A stretch of DNA of 64,000 bases from Thermomicrobiales bacterium (GTDB lineage Bacteria; Chloroflexota; Chloroflexia; Thermomicrobiales; UBA6265): contig JAMLHN010000003.1 of assembly GCA_023957115.1 (NCBI GenBank), positions 64,927 to 128,926 of the forward strand, given 5' to 3'. This document shows positions 17,123 to 26,195 of this stretch, piece after piece. The notes under the pieces were generated by a model. The model did no database searches. It was given only the letters and a program-made list of their open reading frames with translations, and was not told the origin of the DNA. Made by a program: the position numbers and the translations under genes. Within the stretch, counting starts at the first letter, position 1, and the number at the start of each line of letters is the position of its first letter.

Positions 17123-17877
17123 TCGAGATCGACCACGTTTCGAAACGGTACGGCGACGTCACCGTCGTCGACGATGTCTCGCTGACGATTCCCAAAGGTG
17201 GCATGACCACGATCATCGGACCGAACGGCGCCGGCAAATCGACCCTGCTGAGCATGATGAGCCGGTTGATCGGGATGGAGGCCGGCCGGATAACGGTCGA
17301 CGGGCTCGACGTCACGACGACGCCGAGTCGCGATCTCGCCACCCGCTTGTCCATTCTCAGGCAGGACAACCATTTGGACGCCCGTTTGACCGTGCGCGAT
17401 CTGGTTGCCTTTGGCCGCTATCCCTATTCTCGCGGTCGCTTGACCGTCGAAGACCGCGACAAGATCGAAGCGGCCATCGACTTCATGCAACTCGATCCGA
17501 TGCGCGACCGGTTCATCGACGAGCTCTCCGGCGGGCAGCGCCAGCGCGCCTTCGTAGCCATGGTGTTGGCGCAGGATACCGACTACCTGCTTCTCGACGA
17601 ACCGCTGAACAGTCTCGATATGAAGCATGCGGTCGGGATGATGCGCATGTTGCGGCAGACCGCCGACGAGCTGGGGAAAACGATCGTGCTGGTGTTGCAC
17701 GATATCAACTTTGCGTCGTGCTATTCCGATCGGATCGTCGCCATGGCCGATGGCAAAGTGCTCCACAACACCTCGCCCGATCTCCTGATGACCCCGGAGA
17801 CGCTTGCATCCATCTACGAGCTCGATGTCTCGGTCCACGACATCGGCGGTCATCGCATTGGGGTCTTCTATCGGTAG
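17119..17877 (+). CDS. Iron/siderophore ABC transporter ATP-binding protein
   Basis: Standard ABC ATPase, 252 residues: Walker A GPNGAGKS, Q-loop ILRQDNH, signature LSGGQRQR, Walker B DYLLLDEPL, H-loop LHDINFA. DLVAFGRYPYSRGRL is typical of the FecE/FhuC/CeuD group. Last gene of the importer operon; the operon probably ends here, as 87 bp separate it from the CoA-transferase. Confidence 0.95.
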   Translation: MIEIDHVSKRYGDVTVVDDVSLTIPKGGMTTIIGPNGAGKSTLLSMMSRLIGMEAGRITVDGLDVTTTPSRDLATRLSILRQDNHLDARLTVRDLVAFGRYPYSRGRLTVEDRDKIEAAIDFMQLDPMRDRFIDELSGGQRQRAFVAMVLAQDTDYLLLDEPLNSLDMKHAVGMMRMLRQTADELGKTIVLVLHDINFASCYSDRIVAMADGKVLHNTSPDLLMTPETLASIYELDVSVHDIGGHRIGVFYR

Positions 17878-17964
17878 GACGGAACGCGTCCGCGCACATC
17901 CCGATGCTACACTCGGCTCCTGTACCGTCATGGCCCAATTCGACACAGAAAGGGATCGATTCGC

Positions 17965-19158
17965 GTGACCGAAGGAGCATCGAACCTCCCGTTGCATGGA
18001 ATTCGCGTTGTCGATTTGACCCGCGTCATGACCGGCCCCTACTGCACCATGATGCTCGGAGATATGGGCGCGGATGTCATCAAGGTGGAGATGCCCGGAA
18101 CCGGTGACGATACCCGCGCGTGGGGCCCGCCATTCATCGACGGTGAAGCCACCTATTTTCTTTCGGTCAATCGGAACAAGCGCTCGCTCACCCTCGATCT
18201 GAAATCCGAGCTTGGCAAAGAGGCGCTCTGGCGGTTGATCGATTCGTCCGATGTACTGGTCGAGAATTTCTCGCCGGGTACGATCGCGCGATTGGGATTT
18301 GGCTACGACGCCATCAAGGCGCGCAATCCGCGAATGATCTTCGCGTCGATCTCCGGCTTTGGCCAATCGGGACCCTCCGCGGGACGGACCGCCTATGACC
18401 TGATCGTCCAGGGCATGAGCGGCATGATGAGCATTACCGGAGAAAAGGGCGGCCGACCGACCAAGACCGGGCCGCCGATTGCCGATATCAGCGCCGGAAT
18501 GTTCACCGCGTTCGCCATCGCCTCCGCCCTCTACGGCCGAGCGCAGAGCGGAGAAGGAACGTACATCGATGTGTCGATGCTGGCGGGCCAGGTGGCGCTG
18601 CTGACCTACCACGCCGGCACCTATTTCACGACGGATCGCGTTCCAACCGCACAAGGAAACGCGCATGCCATCATCGTGCCATACGACACTTTCCCGACCA
18701 GCGACGGCTTCGTGAACATCGCGGTCGGGAATGACCGACTCTGGCAGAAATTCTGTGACGCGCTCGAGATGCCCGAGGAAGCGGCCAACCCACGGTTCAC
18801 GACCAATGCCGACCGCAACGAGAACAAGACGCTGCTCTACGAACGGCTCGAAGCGAACCTCGGCAAACGCACGACCGCCGACGTCGTTGCGCTCCTGGAT
18901 CGGGCCGGCGTGCCCTGCGGGCCGATCTACGACGTTGCCCAGGTCTTCGCCGATCCGCAGTCGATCCACGGCAACCTGAAACGGACGACCGAGCATGCCA
19001 AAGTCGGCGAGATTGGCCTTACCGGATTCCCGTATCGTCTGAATGACGAAGATCTCGATATCCGCACCCCACCACCCCTGCTTGGACAGCAAAGTGCTGA
19101 GATCCTGGCGGAGCTTGGATTCAGCGCAGATGAGATTTCCTCGCTGACCGGTTCGTGA
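17965..19158 (+). CDS. CaiB/BaiF (class III) CoA-transferase
   Basis: 397 residues; family III CoA-transferases move CoA between carboxylic acids through an aspartyl-CoA intermediate. Characteristic are GIRVVDLTRVMTGPYCTMML, MGADVIKVEMPG and NRNKRSLTLDLKSE, then NFSPGTIARLGFGYDAIK and GQSGPSAGRTAYDLI, the latter close to the catalytic Asp region. The start is GTG with an AAAGGG upstream. No acyl-CoA synthetase or dehydrogenase is next to it, so the substrate is open. Confidence 0.92.
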   Translation: MTEGASNLPLHGIRVVDLTRVMTGPYCTMMLGDMGADVIKVEMPGTGDDTRAWGPPFIDGEATYFLSVNRNKRSLTLDLKSELGKEALWRLIDSSDVLVENFSPGTIARLGFGYDAIKARNPRMIFASISGFGQSGPSAGRTAYDLIVQGMSGMMSITGEKGGRPTKTGPPIADISAGMFTAFAIASALYGRAQSGEGTYIDVSMLAGQVALLTYHAGTYFTTDRVPTAQGNAHAIIVPYDTFPTSDGFVNIAVGNDRLWQKFCDALEMPEEAANPRFTTNADRNENKTLLYERLEANLGKRTTADVVALLDRAGVPCGPIYDVAQVFADPQSIHGNLKRTTEHAKVGEIGLTGFPYRLNDEDLDIRTPPPLLGQQSAEILAELGFSADEISSLTGS

Positions 19159-19162
19159 CGGT

Positions 19163-20005
19163 ATGGATCGATTCGTTCCGACCGATCTTCGGCCGCTCTT
19201 CCCGCGGGAACGAGCGGCATTGCTGGATGTTTTGCGAACGCTCGATTCCAGCGAATGGCAGTTCCCAACGGTGTGCGCGGAATGGTCGATTCATGACATT
19301 GCGCTTCACCTGCTGAATGGCGATCTCCGGTTCATTGCCGGCCGGCGCGACAGCTACCAGTCGCCGCATGGTCCGGTGGTGCAACCTCCCTATGGCCGAT
19401 CCGAGGTGACGGCGCTGGTCGACGAAATCAACAATCGCTGGATCGCCGGCGCTCGCTGGATGAGTCCCCGCCAGGTGATCGATCAGCTCGAACAGAGCGG
19501 ACGAGCGTACGCAGACACGCTCGCTGGATTGGATATGACAGCGCCCGGAATTCCGGTCGACTGGATCGCTCCGGGACCGGCGCCAACATGGATGGACGTG
19601 GCCCGGGAGTACACCGAACGCTGGATCCACCAGCAGCAGATTCGGGACGCCGCGGGCCGCCCGCCGCTTCTCGATCGCTGGGCAGCTTATCCCGTATTCG
19701 ACACCTTCATGCTGGCATTGCCCAACGCACTCCGTGCGGTCGAGGCCCCACTCGGCGCCAACGTTCATCTCACCGTTCGGGGCGATGCCGGATGTACCTG
19801 GATCGTTCGCAAAGAGGATGCCGGCTGGACCTTCGGAAGTGACCGGGGCGCGACTCCGTTTGCGTCGATCGTCCTCGATCAGGATGACGCCTGGCGTCTC
19901 TACACGAAGGGAACCACGAAAGACACCGTGCTCCCGCGCATCGCACGCACCGGCAACCCCGCCGCGATCGACGCCATGATCGATATGGTCACCGTGCTTG
20001 CGTAG
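19163..20005 (+). CDS. Maleylpyruvate isomerase/DinB-like family protein
   Basis: 280 residues beginning with a DinB/MDMPI-type four-helix domain: ERAALLDVLRTLDSSEWQF, TVCAEWSIHDIALHLL (the His of the metal site) and, later, TERWIHQQQIRDAAGR. The C-terminal part VRGDAGCTWIVRKED matches the SCP-like tail found in such mycothiol-dependent enzyme relatives. It lies 4 bp after the CoA-transferase and is probably cotranscribed. The thiol cofactor and reaction are not determined. Confidence 0.75.
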   Translation: MDRFVPTDLRPLFPRERAALLDVLRTLDSSEWQFPTVCAEWSIHDIALHLLNGDLRFIAGRRDSYQSPHGPVVQPPYGRSEVTALVDEINNRWIAGARWMSPRQVIDQLEQSGRAYADTLAGLDMTAPGIPVDWIAPGPAPTWMDVAREYTERWIHQQQIRDAAGRPPLLDRWAAYPVFDTFMLALPNALRAVEAPLGANVHLTVRGDAGCTWIVRKEDAGWTFGSDRGATPFASIVLDQDDAWRLYTKGTTKDTVLPRIARTGNPAAIDAMIDMVTVLA

Positions 20006-20367
20006 CCGAGCCGGCAGGGCCCCAGGGTGGGTTTGGCAAATCTGCAGTTCTCCTAGGCCGTGTTTGAAAAGCCCCCCGTGCGGCTTGATAGGCGCCGCGT
20101 TTCGGTTTCTTCGTGCCGTTGAGGCCCCCGAAACTCGGTTCTTCGGTCTCCTCCGGTCCCCGGACTCCGGGATCCGGACCCTTTTCGAACACGCCCCAAC
20201 TCCCAACTCCTAACTCCCCCGTCCTCAATTCCGACCGATTCAATCCCGATACTTTTGCTCAGGTTATTTAGCTTGACTACCTATTTTTGTCCGGATAAGC
20301 TGAGTTCAGTTGAAACGTCCGATGCCCCTCCACGAGGGTCCGGACACACCCAAGAAAGGACACAACC
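20006..20367. other. Gene-free stretch with heptad repeats and a promoter
   Basis: No supported gene. It holds repeat phrases GGTCCCCGGACTCCGGGATC (about 20155-20182) and CCCAACTCCCAACTCCTAAC (about 20195-20220), both with 7-bp period and lying in opposite senses. An AT-rich promoter region for the next gene follows. Confidence 0.6.
20273..20301 (+). promoter_or_regulatory. Sigma-A-like promoter for small cysteine protein
   Basis: TTGACT, 17 bp, TAAGCT in a locally AT-rich tract, 67 bp before the ATG at 20368. The -10 is a weak match; the -35 and spacing are good. Confidence 0.5.
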
Positions 20368-20580
20368 ATGCTTCAGGTTCATGACGGTCAGTGCGGTCTT
20401 TGCGCTCACTTCGGCGAGAACGATCCCAACAAGGTCCAGATCATCCAGATCCGCCTCAAGCACGAGGCGCCGGAGCAGCTGACCGAGGCATGCGGTCATC
20501 CGAAGCTGTCGCCGCTCGATCTGGTCGTGACCCCGATCAGCGGCTGCAAGGGCTTCGAGCCGGTCGAGGCGCAGGCGTAA
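20368..20580 (+). CDS. Small conserved-looking cysteine protein, function unknown
   Basis: The 70-residue protein has CGLCAHFGEN near its N-terminus and two further cysteines (ACGHPKLSPLD and GCKGFEP), so four cysteines plus histidines could bind a metal or form disulfides. It has no signal peptide or membrane segment. It has AAAGGA before the ATG, its own promoter-like sequence and a strong terminator directly after, so it is expressed as a single-gene unit. I recognise no family with certainty. Confidence 0.75.
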   Translation: MLQVHDGQCGLCAHFGENDPNKVQIIQIRLKHEAPEQLTEACGHPKLSPLDLVVTPISGCKGFEPVEAQA

Positions 20581-20603
20581 GTTCAGACACTCTTTCGCAG
20601 CGA

Positions 20604-20641
20604 AACGGTCATCCCGGTAACGGGGTGGCCGTTTTCTTTTT
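20604..20641 (+). terminator. Rho-independent terminator after small cysteine gene
   Basis: A 13-bp stem (AACGGTCATCCCG / CGGGGTGGCCGTT, two G-U pairs) with a GTAA loop, followed by TTTCTTTTT. Confidence 0.85.
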
Positions 20642-20786
20642 GCCGGCGCGGCGGGAAAGCCCCACCAGCCGGGACATTTTTCCCGGCCAGTTGGGCCTCA
20701 TGTCTCTGGCAGCTGAATACGCGTGACCGCAGGATGGATTCATCGACGGGCAAGCGCCCAGAGCAACGCAGACAAGGAGCTTATCG

Positions 20787-21686
20787 ATGGATCGACGGAC
20801 CTTCCTCACCGGCGCAAGCGCGATTGGCGCGGCGCTGGGACTCGGCATTCGTCCACTTGACGGCGATCTGACGGCGCTGGCGCAGGCAACGCCACCGGTC
20901 ACGCCCAATCTCTTCGCCGATCTCGGTCTGCCAGAGATCACCGTGACCGCCACCGCGGACAGCTATACCGTGAGCGAATCCTCGATATCGGCCGGCCGCT
21001 ATCTGGTGCATCTCGTCAATCAAGCGCCGGTCGAAGTCTACGCGGCGTTCCTGCAGCTTCCCGGGGGGACCGCGATCGACGATTTTTCGGCGCTCCTGAC
21101 CGATCCCGCAACGGTGGAACCGCCGGAGTGGTACTACACAACCTTCGCCCCGGGCGGTATCTCCGCAACCCCGGGGGAGGAGTCCTGGGTTGTGCTCGAT
21201 CTGCCGGAAGGCGTCTACGCGGTCAACAGCGATGTTCCGGAAGCAGGGTTGCCTGCGGTCGAGCTCGAGGTGACCGGCGAGGCGCTGGCCGATCTACCGG
21301 TTCCTGCCGCGACGGCGAAGGTGGACATGGTCGAAATGATGTTCCACTTCGATCCGCCCATTGTGGCGGGCTCACAGATTCTGGAAGTGACCAATTCCGG
21401 CGAGCAGATGCACTTCTTCACCCTTGCCTCAGTCCCGGCCGGAACCACGGTCGAGGACTTCATGGGACTGGCTGCCAGCTTCAGCGGTACCCCGACCGAG
21501 TCTTCGCTGGCGTTCGACGATATTCAACCCTACTTCGACACCGCGAACCAGAGTCCGGGAACGACAGCCTGGGCGGCATTGAACGTCGATCCCGGGACGT
21601 ATCTGGCGCTGTGCTTTGTTCCCGATCCGGCCACCGGCGCGCCCCATGCGATGCTGGGCATGGTCGACGTGCTGACGATCGCCTGA
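20787..21686 (+). CDS. Tat-exported two-domain protein, possibly cupredoxin-like
   Basis: The N-terminus DRRTFLTGASAIGAALGLG is a Tat signal (twin Arg, then hydrophobic), followed by a Pro/Thr linker. Two similar beta-rich domains follow, about residues 45-165 and 170-299, each with YLV/ILEV..N...EVY/QMHFF, a GT(A/T)xxDF segment and a PGTY/EGVY strand. In the second domain HFFTL and CFVPDPATGAPHAMLGM give a His, Cys, His, Met set with H-x4-M spacing, as in blue-copper sites, but the Cys-His spacing is longer than usual. The first domain lacks these residues. Copper binding is only a suggestion. Confidence 0.75.
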   Translation: MDRRTFLTGASAIGAALGLGIRPLDGDLTALAQATPPVTPNLFADLGLPEITVTATADSYTVSESSISAGRYLVHLVNQAPVEVYAAFLQLPGGTAIDDFSALLTDPATVEPPEWYYTTFAPGGISATPGEESWVVLDLPEGVYAVNSDVPEAGLPAVELEVTGEALADLPVPAATAKVDMVEMMFHFDPPIVAGSQILEVTNSGEQMHFFTLASVPAGTTVEDFMGLAASFSGTPTESSLAFDDIQPYFDTANQSPGTTAWAALNVDPGTYLALCFVPDPATGAPHAMLGMVDVLTIA

Positions 21687-21765
21687 TCGACTGGACGATA
21701 TCCTCGTCATTCGGTACTGTGGGTGGAATTCTCGACGAATTCCACCCACCTGTTGAGCACCGCGT

Positions 21766-23889
21766 ATGGCATCGTTTCCACGCATCTCCACCAAGCCGAT
21801 TGCCAACCTGTCGGGTTCGCTCGATCGCTCGACCGCCGGGCGCATCGTGCAGATCGTCTTCTTCACCTATCTGACGATCATCATCGCCGCGTATGCGGCC
21901 GTCCTGCGGCAGCTCTACGAGCTTGGCCTGCAGCCCTGCGAGGAGAACTTCTGCTACGGCCGACAGATCAGCGCCAACACCTTCGACCAGCTCGCCTCGC
22001 ATGGCATCTCGGCGGAAACCTATGCCCTGGTTTCCACGTTTGTCGTTCTGATGATTCCGATCTTTGCGCACGTGCTGGTCGGTATCGTCGTGGTCCAGCG
22101 CCCAACCGCCTGGCTGGCGCTCTTTTTCATGATGACCTTCGCGCTCTGCTCCCTCGGGGCAAGCGAAGGCATCTATCTGCTCGAGCAATTGCATCCGGAC
22201 TGGTATCGCTTTGTCCGGGTGCTGGAAGTTCCGATCCTCTTCGGTTTCACCGCGTTGGCGCTCTTCTTTCCCGATGGCAAGATGCGCCCTCGTTGGGCAT
22301 GGCCTGTTCTGGCATTGCCATTGCTCGACGTGGTTACGTTCAATCGCCCGCAATGGCTGGAAGATGCGCCCAGCCTGGTTCGCTTCGTCGGCCAAGTCTG
22401 GTGGGAGGGCAGCTTTCTGCTCCTCCCCATCTGCCTTATCTATCGCTGGCGCATCACCACTGACCCACTTCAGCTCCGTCAAATCAAACTGCTCTTCGCC
22501 GGACAGCTGCTCATCTCCTCATTCATCGTCGTCGATCTGCTCTCCAACCGGCTCGATTCGAATGCTCTGTATTCCGGCGGTCTGCCGGGCATCGCCTTCA
22601 ATCTCCTCTGGGCAATCGGCGTGATCTCGATGCTGGTATCGCTTTTCATCGCGGCCAATCTGGGAGAGCTCTTCGAGCTGCGCGTGGCATTCGGCCGCGC
22701 CTTCATCTACAGCATGCTCTCGATCCTCCTGCTCGTGGCCTATGTGCTGAGCGTCGGGATCATCTCGCTGGTTGTTTCCGATGCCAACAGCGCGGTTCCG
22801 GCGCTGCTGGCCACCGCCGCGATCGCAATTTGCTTCGCCCCATTACGGAACATCCTGCAGCGGGCGAGCCAACGGCTGCTCTTTGGCGACCGAGATGAGC
22901 CCTACCGCTTCCTGCACCGATTCGGCAACCAGATCGATCAGGCGGCGGGTACTCCGGAAGCGTTGACCTACGCGATCCTGGAATCGGTGCAGGCGGGATT
23001 GCGCGTGCCGGGCGCGGCTTTGGCGATTTCGGGCGCGCCGTCGCTTTCGGGATCGATCGGCGGATCGCTTGGCGCGGGTCCGGAAGTCGCATCCGTCCGG
23101 TTCGGAAACGAAGATCTCGGCACACTCTCGGTGGCGCGTCGCACACCCCACGAGCGATTCAGCACGCAGGACCGGCAGCTCATTCAGGAGATTGCCCGTC
23201 AGACCGGGATCACGATTCACTCGGTCCTGCAAACCGAAGCGTTGCAACAGTCACGTGAGCAGATCATCACGGCACGCGAAGAAGAGCGACGACGACTCCG
23301 GCGCGACTTGCACGACGGCATCGGTCCTTCGCTGGCGGCACTCTCGATGCAGATCGAGGTCGCGCGCGATCTGCTGGAACGAGAGCCCGAACGCGCCGAG
23401 GCGCTACTCGAAGGAGCTTCCGAACAGATCCGGGAGTCGATCGGCAGCATCCGCACCATCGTCTACGATTTGCGCCCACCTGCGCTCGACCAACTGGGAT
23501 TGACCGGCGCCATCCGCGCCCATGTCGCTGGGTACGATGGAAGCGGTCTCCTGATCGATTGCGATCTTCCGGCAGCATTGCCCCCGCTCCCAGCTGCCGT
23601 CGAAGTGGCCGCCTATCGCATCGTGCAAGAGGGATTGACGAACGTGCGCCGCCATTCGGGCGCCACGCAGGCCCTCGTGCGGATCGCGATCGACCATCGA
23701 ATGCTTCGCACCGAGATTCGCGATAACGGCGACGGACTGCCGCACGATATCCAATCGGGTGTGGGGCTCGTCTCGATGCGCGAGCGGACGACCGAGCTCG
23801 GCGGCTTCTTCCAGATCGAGAGCGACTACCGGGGAGTCGCGTTGCACGCGGCGCTCCCGCTGACCCTCGATCATGGTCACACCCAATGA
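21766..23889 (+). CDS. Membrane sensor histidine kinase, NarL-type (HisKA_3)
   Basis: 707 residues. The first 340 or so contain multiple hydrophobic segments, beginning IVQIVFFTYLTIIIAAYAA, so sensing is probably through the membrane region. A GAF-like segment follows (about 385-490). The dimerisation/phosphoacceptor helix is AREEERRRLRRDLHDGIGPS with His near residue 516. The ATPase domain has NVRRHSGATQALV (N box), RDNGDGLP (G1) and GVGLVSMRERT (G2). The stop overlaps the start of the response regulator, so the two form one system. The signal is unknown. Confidence 0.93.
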   Translation: MASFPRISTKPIANLSGSLDRSTAGRIVQIVFFTYLTIIIAAYAAVLRQLYELGLQPCEENFCYGRQISANTFDQLASHGISAETYALVSTFVVLMIPIFAHVLVGIVVVQRPTAWLALFFMMTFALCSLGASEGIYLLEQLHPDWYRFVRVLEVPILFGFTALALFFPDGKMRPRWAWPVLALPLLDVVTFNRPQWLEDAPSLVRFVGQVWWEGSFLLLPICLIYRWRITTDPLQLRQIKLLFAGQLLISSFIVVDLLSNRLDSNALYSGGLPGIAFNLLWAIGVISMLVSLFIAANLGELFELRVAFGRAFIYSMLSILLLVAYVLSVGIISLVVSDANSAVPALLATAAIAICFAPLRNILQRASQRLLFGDRDEPYRFLHRFGNQIDQAAGTPEALTYAILESVQAGLRVPGAALAISGAPSLSGSIGGSLGAGPEVASVRFGNEDLGTLSVARRTPHERFSTQDRQLIQEIARQTGITIHSVLQTEALQQSREQIITAREEERRRLRRDLHDGIGPSLAALSMQIEVARDLLEREPERAEALLEGASEQIRESIGSIRTIVYDLRPPALDQLGLTGAIRAHVAGYDGSGLLIDCDLPAALPPLPAAVEVAAYRIVQEGLTNVRRHSGATQALVRIAIDHRMLRTEIRDNGDGLPHDIQSGVGLVSMRERTTELGGFFQIESDYRGVALHAALPLTLDHGHTQ

Positions 23890-24539
23890 GCGACGCGATC
23901 CGTATCCTGATCGTCGATGACCACGCGCCGTTCCGAACCGGGTTGACGGCACTCCTTTCCGCATCGGATGAATTCGTCATCGTTGGCGAGATCGACGAAG
24001 GGAGCCGGGTCCCGGCCGCCATCGAGCAATTTCAACCCGATGTCGTGCTGATGGATCTCAATATGCCGGGTATGAGCGGAATCGACGCGACTCGAACAAC
24101 CGTCAGCGCGGCGCCGCATGTGGGCGTGCTCGTCCTGACCATGTTCGATGATGACGACTCGGTCTTTGCAGCCTTGCAGGCAGGGGCGCGAGGATACTTG
24201 CTCAAGGGCGCATCCAAGGCGGAGATCCAGCAGTCGGTACGCGCGGTCGCGGCTGGCCAGGCCGTTTTCGGTCCAACGATCGCCCGGCGCTTGCAGCAGT
24301 ATTTCGCCCAACCGCGACCCGCCGCCGCCCCAAGTGACGCGTTCCCGGAATTGACCACTCGGGAACGGGACATTCTCGATATGATCGCCCAGCATTTGAC
24401 CAATCCGGAAATTGCAGAGCAGCTCGGTTTGACCGAAAAGACCGTGCGGAACTACGTCTCCAACATCTTCGCCAAATTGCAGGTCAACGACCGTTCCCGC
24501 GCCATCATGCTCGCCCGCGAAGCCGGATACGGGCGATAA
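23886..24539 (+). CDS. LuxR/NarL-family response regulator
   Basis: 217 residues: receiver domain with acidic pair VDDH, phosphoacceptor Asp in VVLMDLNMPG (near residue 56), Thr/Ser in VLVLTMFDDD and Lys in YLLKGASK. The C-terminal LuxR helix-turn-helix is LTTRERDILDMIAQHLTNPE followed by IAEQLGLTEKTVRNYVSNI. It is translationally coupled to the upstream kinase (ATGA). Targets cannot be inferred. Confidence 0.95.
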   Translation: MSDAIRILIVDDHAPFRTGLTALLSASDEFVIVGEIDEGSRVPAAIEQFQPDVVLMDLNMPGMSGIDATRTTVSAAPHVGVLVLTMFDDDDSVFAALQAGARGYLLKGASKAEIQQSVRAVAAGQAVFGPTIARRLQQYFAQPRPAAAPSDAFPELTTRERDILDMIAQHLTNPEIAEQLGLTEKTVRNYVSNIFAKLQVNDRSRAIMLAREAGYGR

Positions 24540-24563
24540 GGCTGCAGACCATGTGCGATCTTT

Positions 24564-24655
24564 CTCAGGACTCAGGACTCAGGACTCAGGACTCAGGACT
24601 CAGGACTCAGGACTCAGGACTCAGGACTCAGGACTCAGGACTCAGGACTCAGGAC
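24564..24655. repeat. Perfect 7-bp tandem array, about 13 copies
   Basis: CTCAGGA is repeated 13 times without error, between the response regulator stop and the stop of the facing minus-strand gene. It is the longest member of the window's heptad repeat family. Copy-number change by slippage is likely. Confidence 0.95.
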
Positions 24656-25210
24656 TTACCCCGCGGCCGGGCTCCCCTCACTGGGGGCGAAGAGGATGTT
24701 GATGACGGCTGGTTGGTTCGGATCGGCGTTGGTGATCGTCCACCCGTCGGTCGTCGGCTCAGCCGGTCCGGCGATGTTCCGAACCTCGAGCCCGGCGGGT
24801 CCCGAGAAGTTGGCTGACGGCAACGTATAGGCCCCGATTGGAATATTCAGCCACTGGTAGGAGCCATCTTCCATCTGCTGAGTGTTGTCGAGGCTGACCT
24901 CCTGGCCATCCGGCAAGGTCATCGAGAAGGTGGATAAGTCGACGGCGCCGGCATTCATGCAATCGCTGTCCGGAGTCGAGCGCTCGGCGCACTGGAATGC
25001 GGAGATCTGCAGACTGCCGAGCTCGACTCCCCCTTCGACGGTGGGGGGCAGGGTTGCGTCGGATTCGATCTGAGCTGCCTGGGTCGGGGCCACCGGTTCG
25101 TCATCGCCGCCACCGCCGCGCGTTTGAATGGCAATGGCCAGCACGGCGATCACGCCAACGGCAATCAGCGCGGCGACAATGGCGCGTCGCCTGGCTTCGG
25201 GGTTCTGCAC
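24656..25210 (-). CDS. Membrane-anchored extracellular protein of unknown function
   Basis: 184 residues with one N-terminal hydrophobic helix (about residues 9-28, preceded by RRR) and a Gly/Asp/Pro-rich linker, so the rest is probably outside the cell. The body is Asp/Pro-rich with two cysteines (FQCAERSTPDSDC) that could form a disulfide, and a beta-rich C-terminus. The start is GTG with GGAGGA 7 nt upstream, which supports a 46-bp overlap with the end of dapF. The TAA stop begins directly after the CTCAGGA array. No family recognised. Confidence 0.7.
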   Translation of the reverse strand: MQNPEARRRAIVAALIAVGVIAVLAIAIQTRGGGGDDEPVAPTQAAQIESDATLPPTVEGGVELGSLQISAFQCAERSTPDSDCMNAGAVDLSTFSMTLPDGQEVSLDNTQQMEDGSYQWLNIPIGAYTLPSANFSGPAGLEVRNIAGPAEPTTDGWTITNADPNQPAVINILFAPSEGSPAAG

Positions 25211-26094
25211 TGCTCGTTCCTCCAGGAATGCTCTTGCGCCAGCGCGTCAGGTCGAATCGACCCGCTCATGACAAGTCTGGTCTGCCCTCGCAGGGTGACC
25301 GTACAGGCTCCATTCTCGCGCAGGTCGAAGCTGGCGACCAGCGGCATACCGCTGGATGCAATGATTTCGACCGGGGATTGGACCAGACCGCGAGCGGCGG
25401 AGACGACCGCGCTGGCCACCGCGCCGGTGCCGCAGGCAAGTGTTTCCGCTTCGACGCCGCGTTCGTAGGTCCGCATCCGGAGTCGGTTGGAGCCAAGCGG
25501 CGCAACCACATTCACGTTCGTTCCCGCCGGCGCGAAGGCTTCTGCGTGGCGAATGGCCCGGCCAATTCGTTCGAGATGGCCACGGGACCCGAAGGTATCG
25601 GCGTCCTCGACGAAAAGCACGCAATGCGGAACCCCGACCTGGATGGGGCTAAGCTCGTAGGCAACGCCCTCGACCTCGACCGTGCGTGCTGGTTGGATCG
25701 GGCCGGTATCCGGCATCGCAAGCTCGACCTGGCCGTGTGCGGGGTCGACGCGGGCCCGCACGATCCCGCTCATCGTGGAGAACGCCATTTCGGCCTGCGC
25801 CACGCCGATCAGCTCGGCGAAGCGCGCCCCGCACATCGCGCCGTTTCCGCACATCTCACCTTCGGACCCGTCCGCATTGAAGTACCGCCAGTGGAAATCG
25901 GTTCCAGGCACCGCCGGCGATTCGATGAGGACGACGCCATCCGCTCCAATGCTGCGCGCTCGCCGGCAGACGAGCCGGCTGAATTCGCCAGGCGCTGGCC
26001 CCGGTACGACGCCGGTTCGATTGTCGATGACGACGAAATCGTTCCCCGACCCATGCAGTTTCATGAACTCGATCGAGCCGCGGATGACGCTCAT
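25165..26094 (-). CDS. dapF: Diaminopimelate epimerase
   Basis: DapF interconverts LL- and meso-diaminopimelate for lysine and peptidoglycan synthesis. The two active-site cysteine regions are visible, GEMCGNGAMCGARFAEL and ETLACGTGAVASA, as is FMKLHGSGNDFVVIDN at the start. I chose ATG 26094, preceded by GGGGAG, over a start about 11 codons earlier. At about 309 residues it is longer than most DapF; the last 25 or so residues (SWRNEQCRTPKPGD region) are a non-conserved tail overlapping the next gene. Confidence 0.95.
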   Translation of the reverse strand: MSVIRGSIEFMKLHGSGNDFVVIDNRTGVVPGPAPGEFSRLVCRRARSIGADGVVLIESPAVPGTDFHWRYFNADGSEGEMCGNGAMCGARFAELIGVAQAEMAFSTMSGIVRARVDPAHGQVELAMPDTGPIQPARTVEVEGVAYELSPIQVGVPHCVLFVEDADTFGSRGHLERIGRAIRHAEAFAPAGTNVNVVAPLGSNRLRMRTYERGVEAETLACGTGAVASAVVSAARGLVQSPVEIIASSGMPLVASFDLRENGACTVTLRGQTRLVMSGSIRPDALAQEHSWRNEQCRTPKPGDAPLSPR

Positions 26095-26195
26095 GACTCC
26101 CCAACCTGTTTCGTTTATCCGGCACATTCGCCGGGTAGCATAGTGTGTACATCATCCAGATTCGATTGCGCATCACATGCAGGGGGAGAAAAGCG

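Noticed and set aside
16930..19092. Very long open frame antisense to the permease, ATPase and CoA-transferase genes
   Set aside because: Its translation is Arg/Gly/His-rich with no family motifs, while the plus strand holds four clear genes. A GC-rich codon bias leaves stops rare on the opposite strand.
24564..24655. CRISPR-like array
   Set aside because: The unit is only 7 bp with no spacers and no cas genes near; it is a simple tandem repeat.
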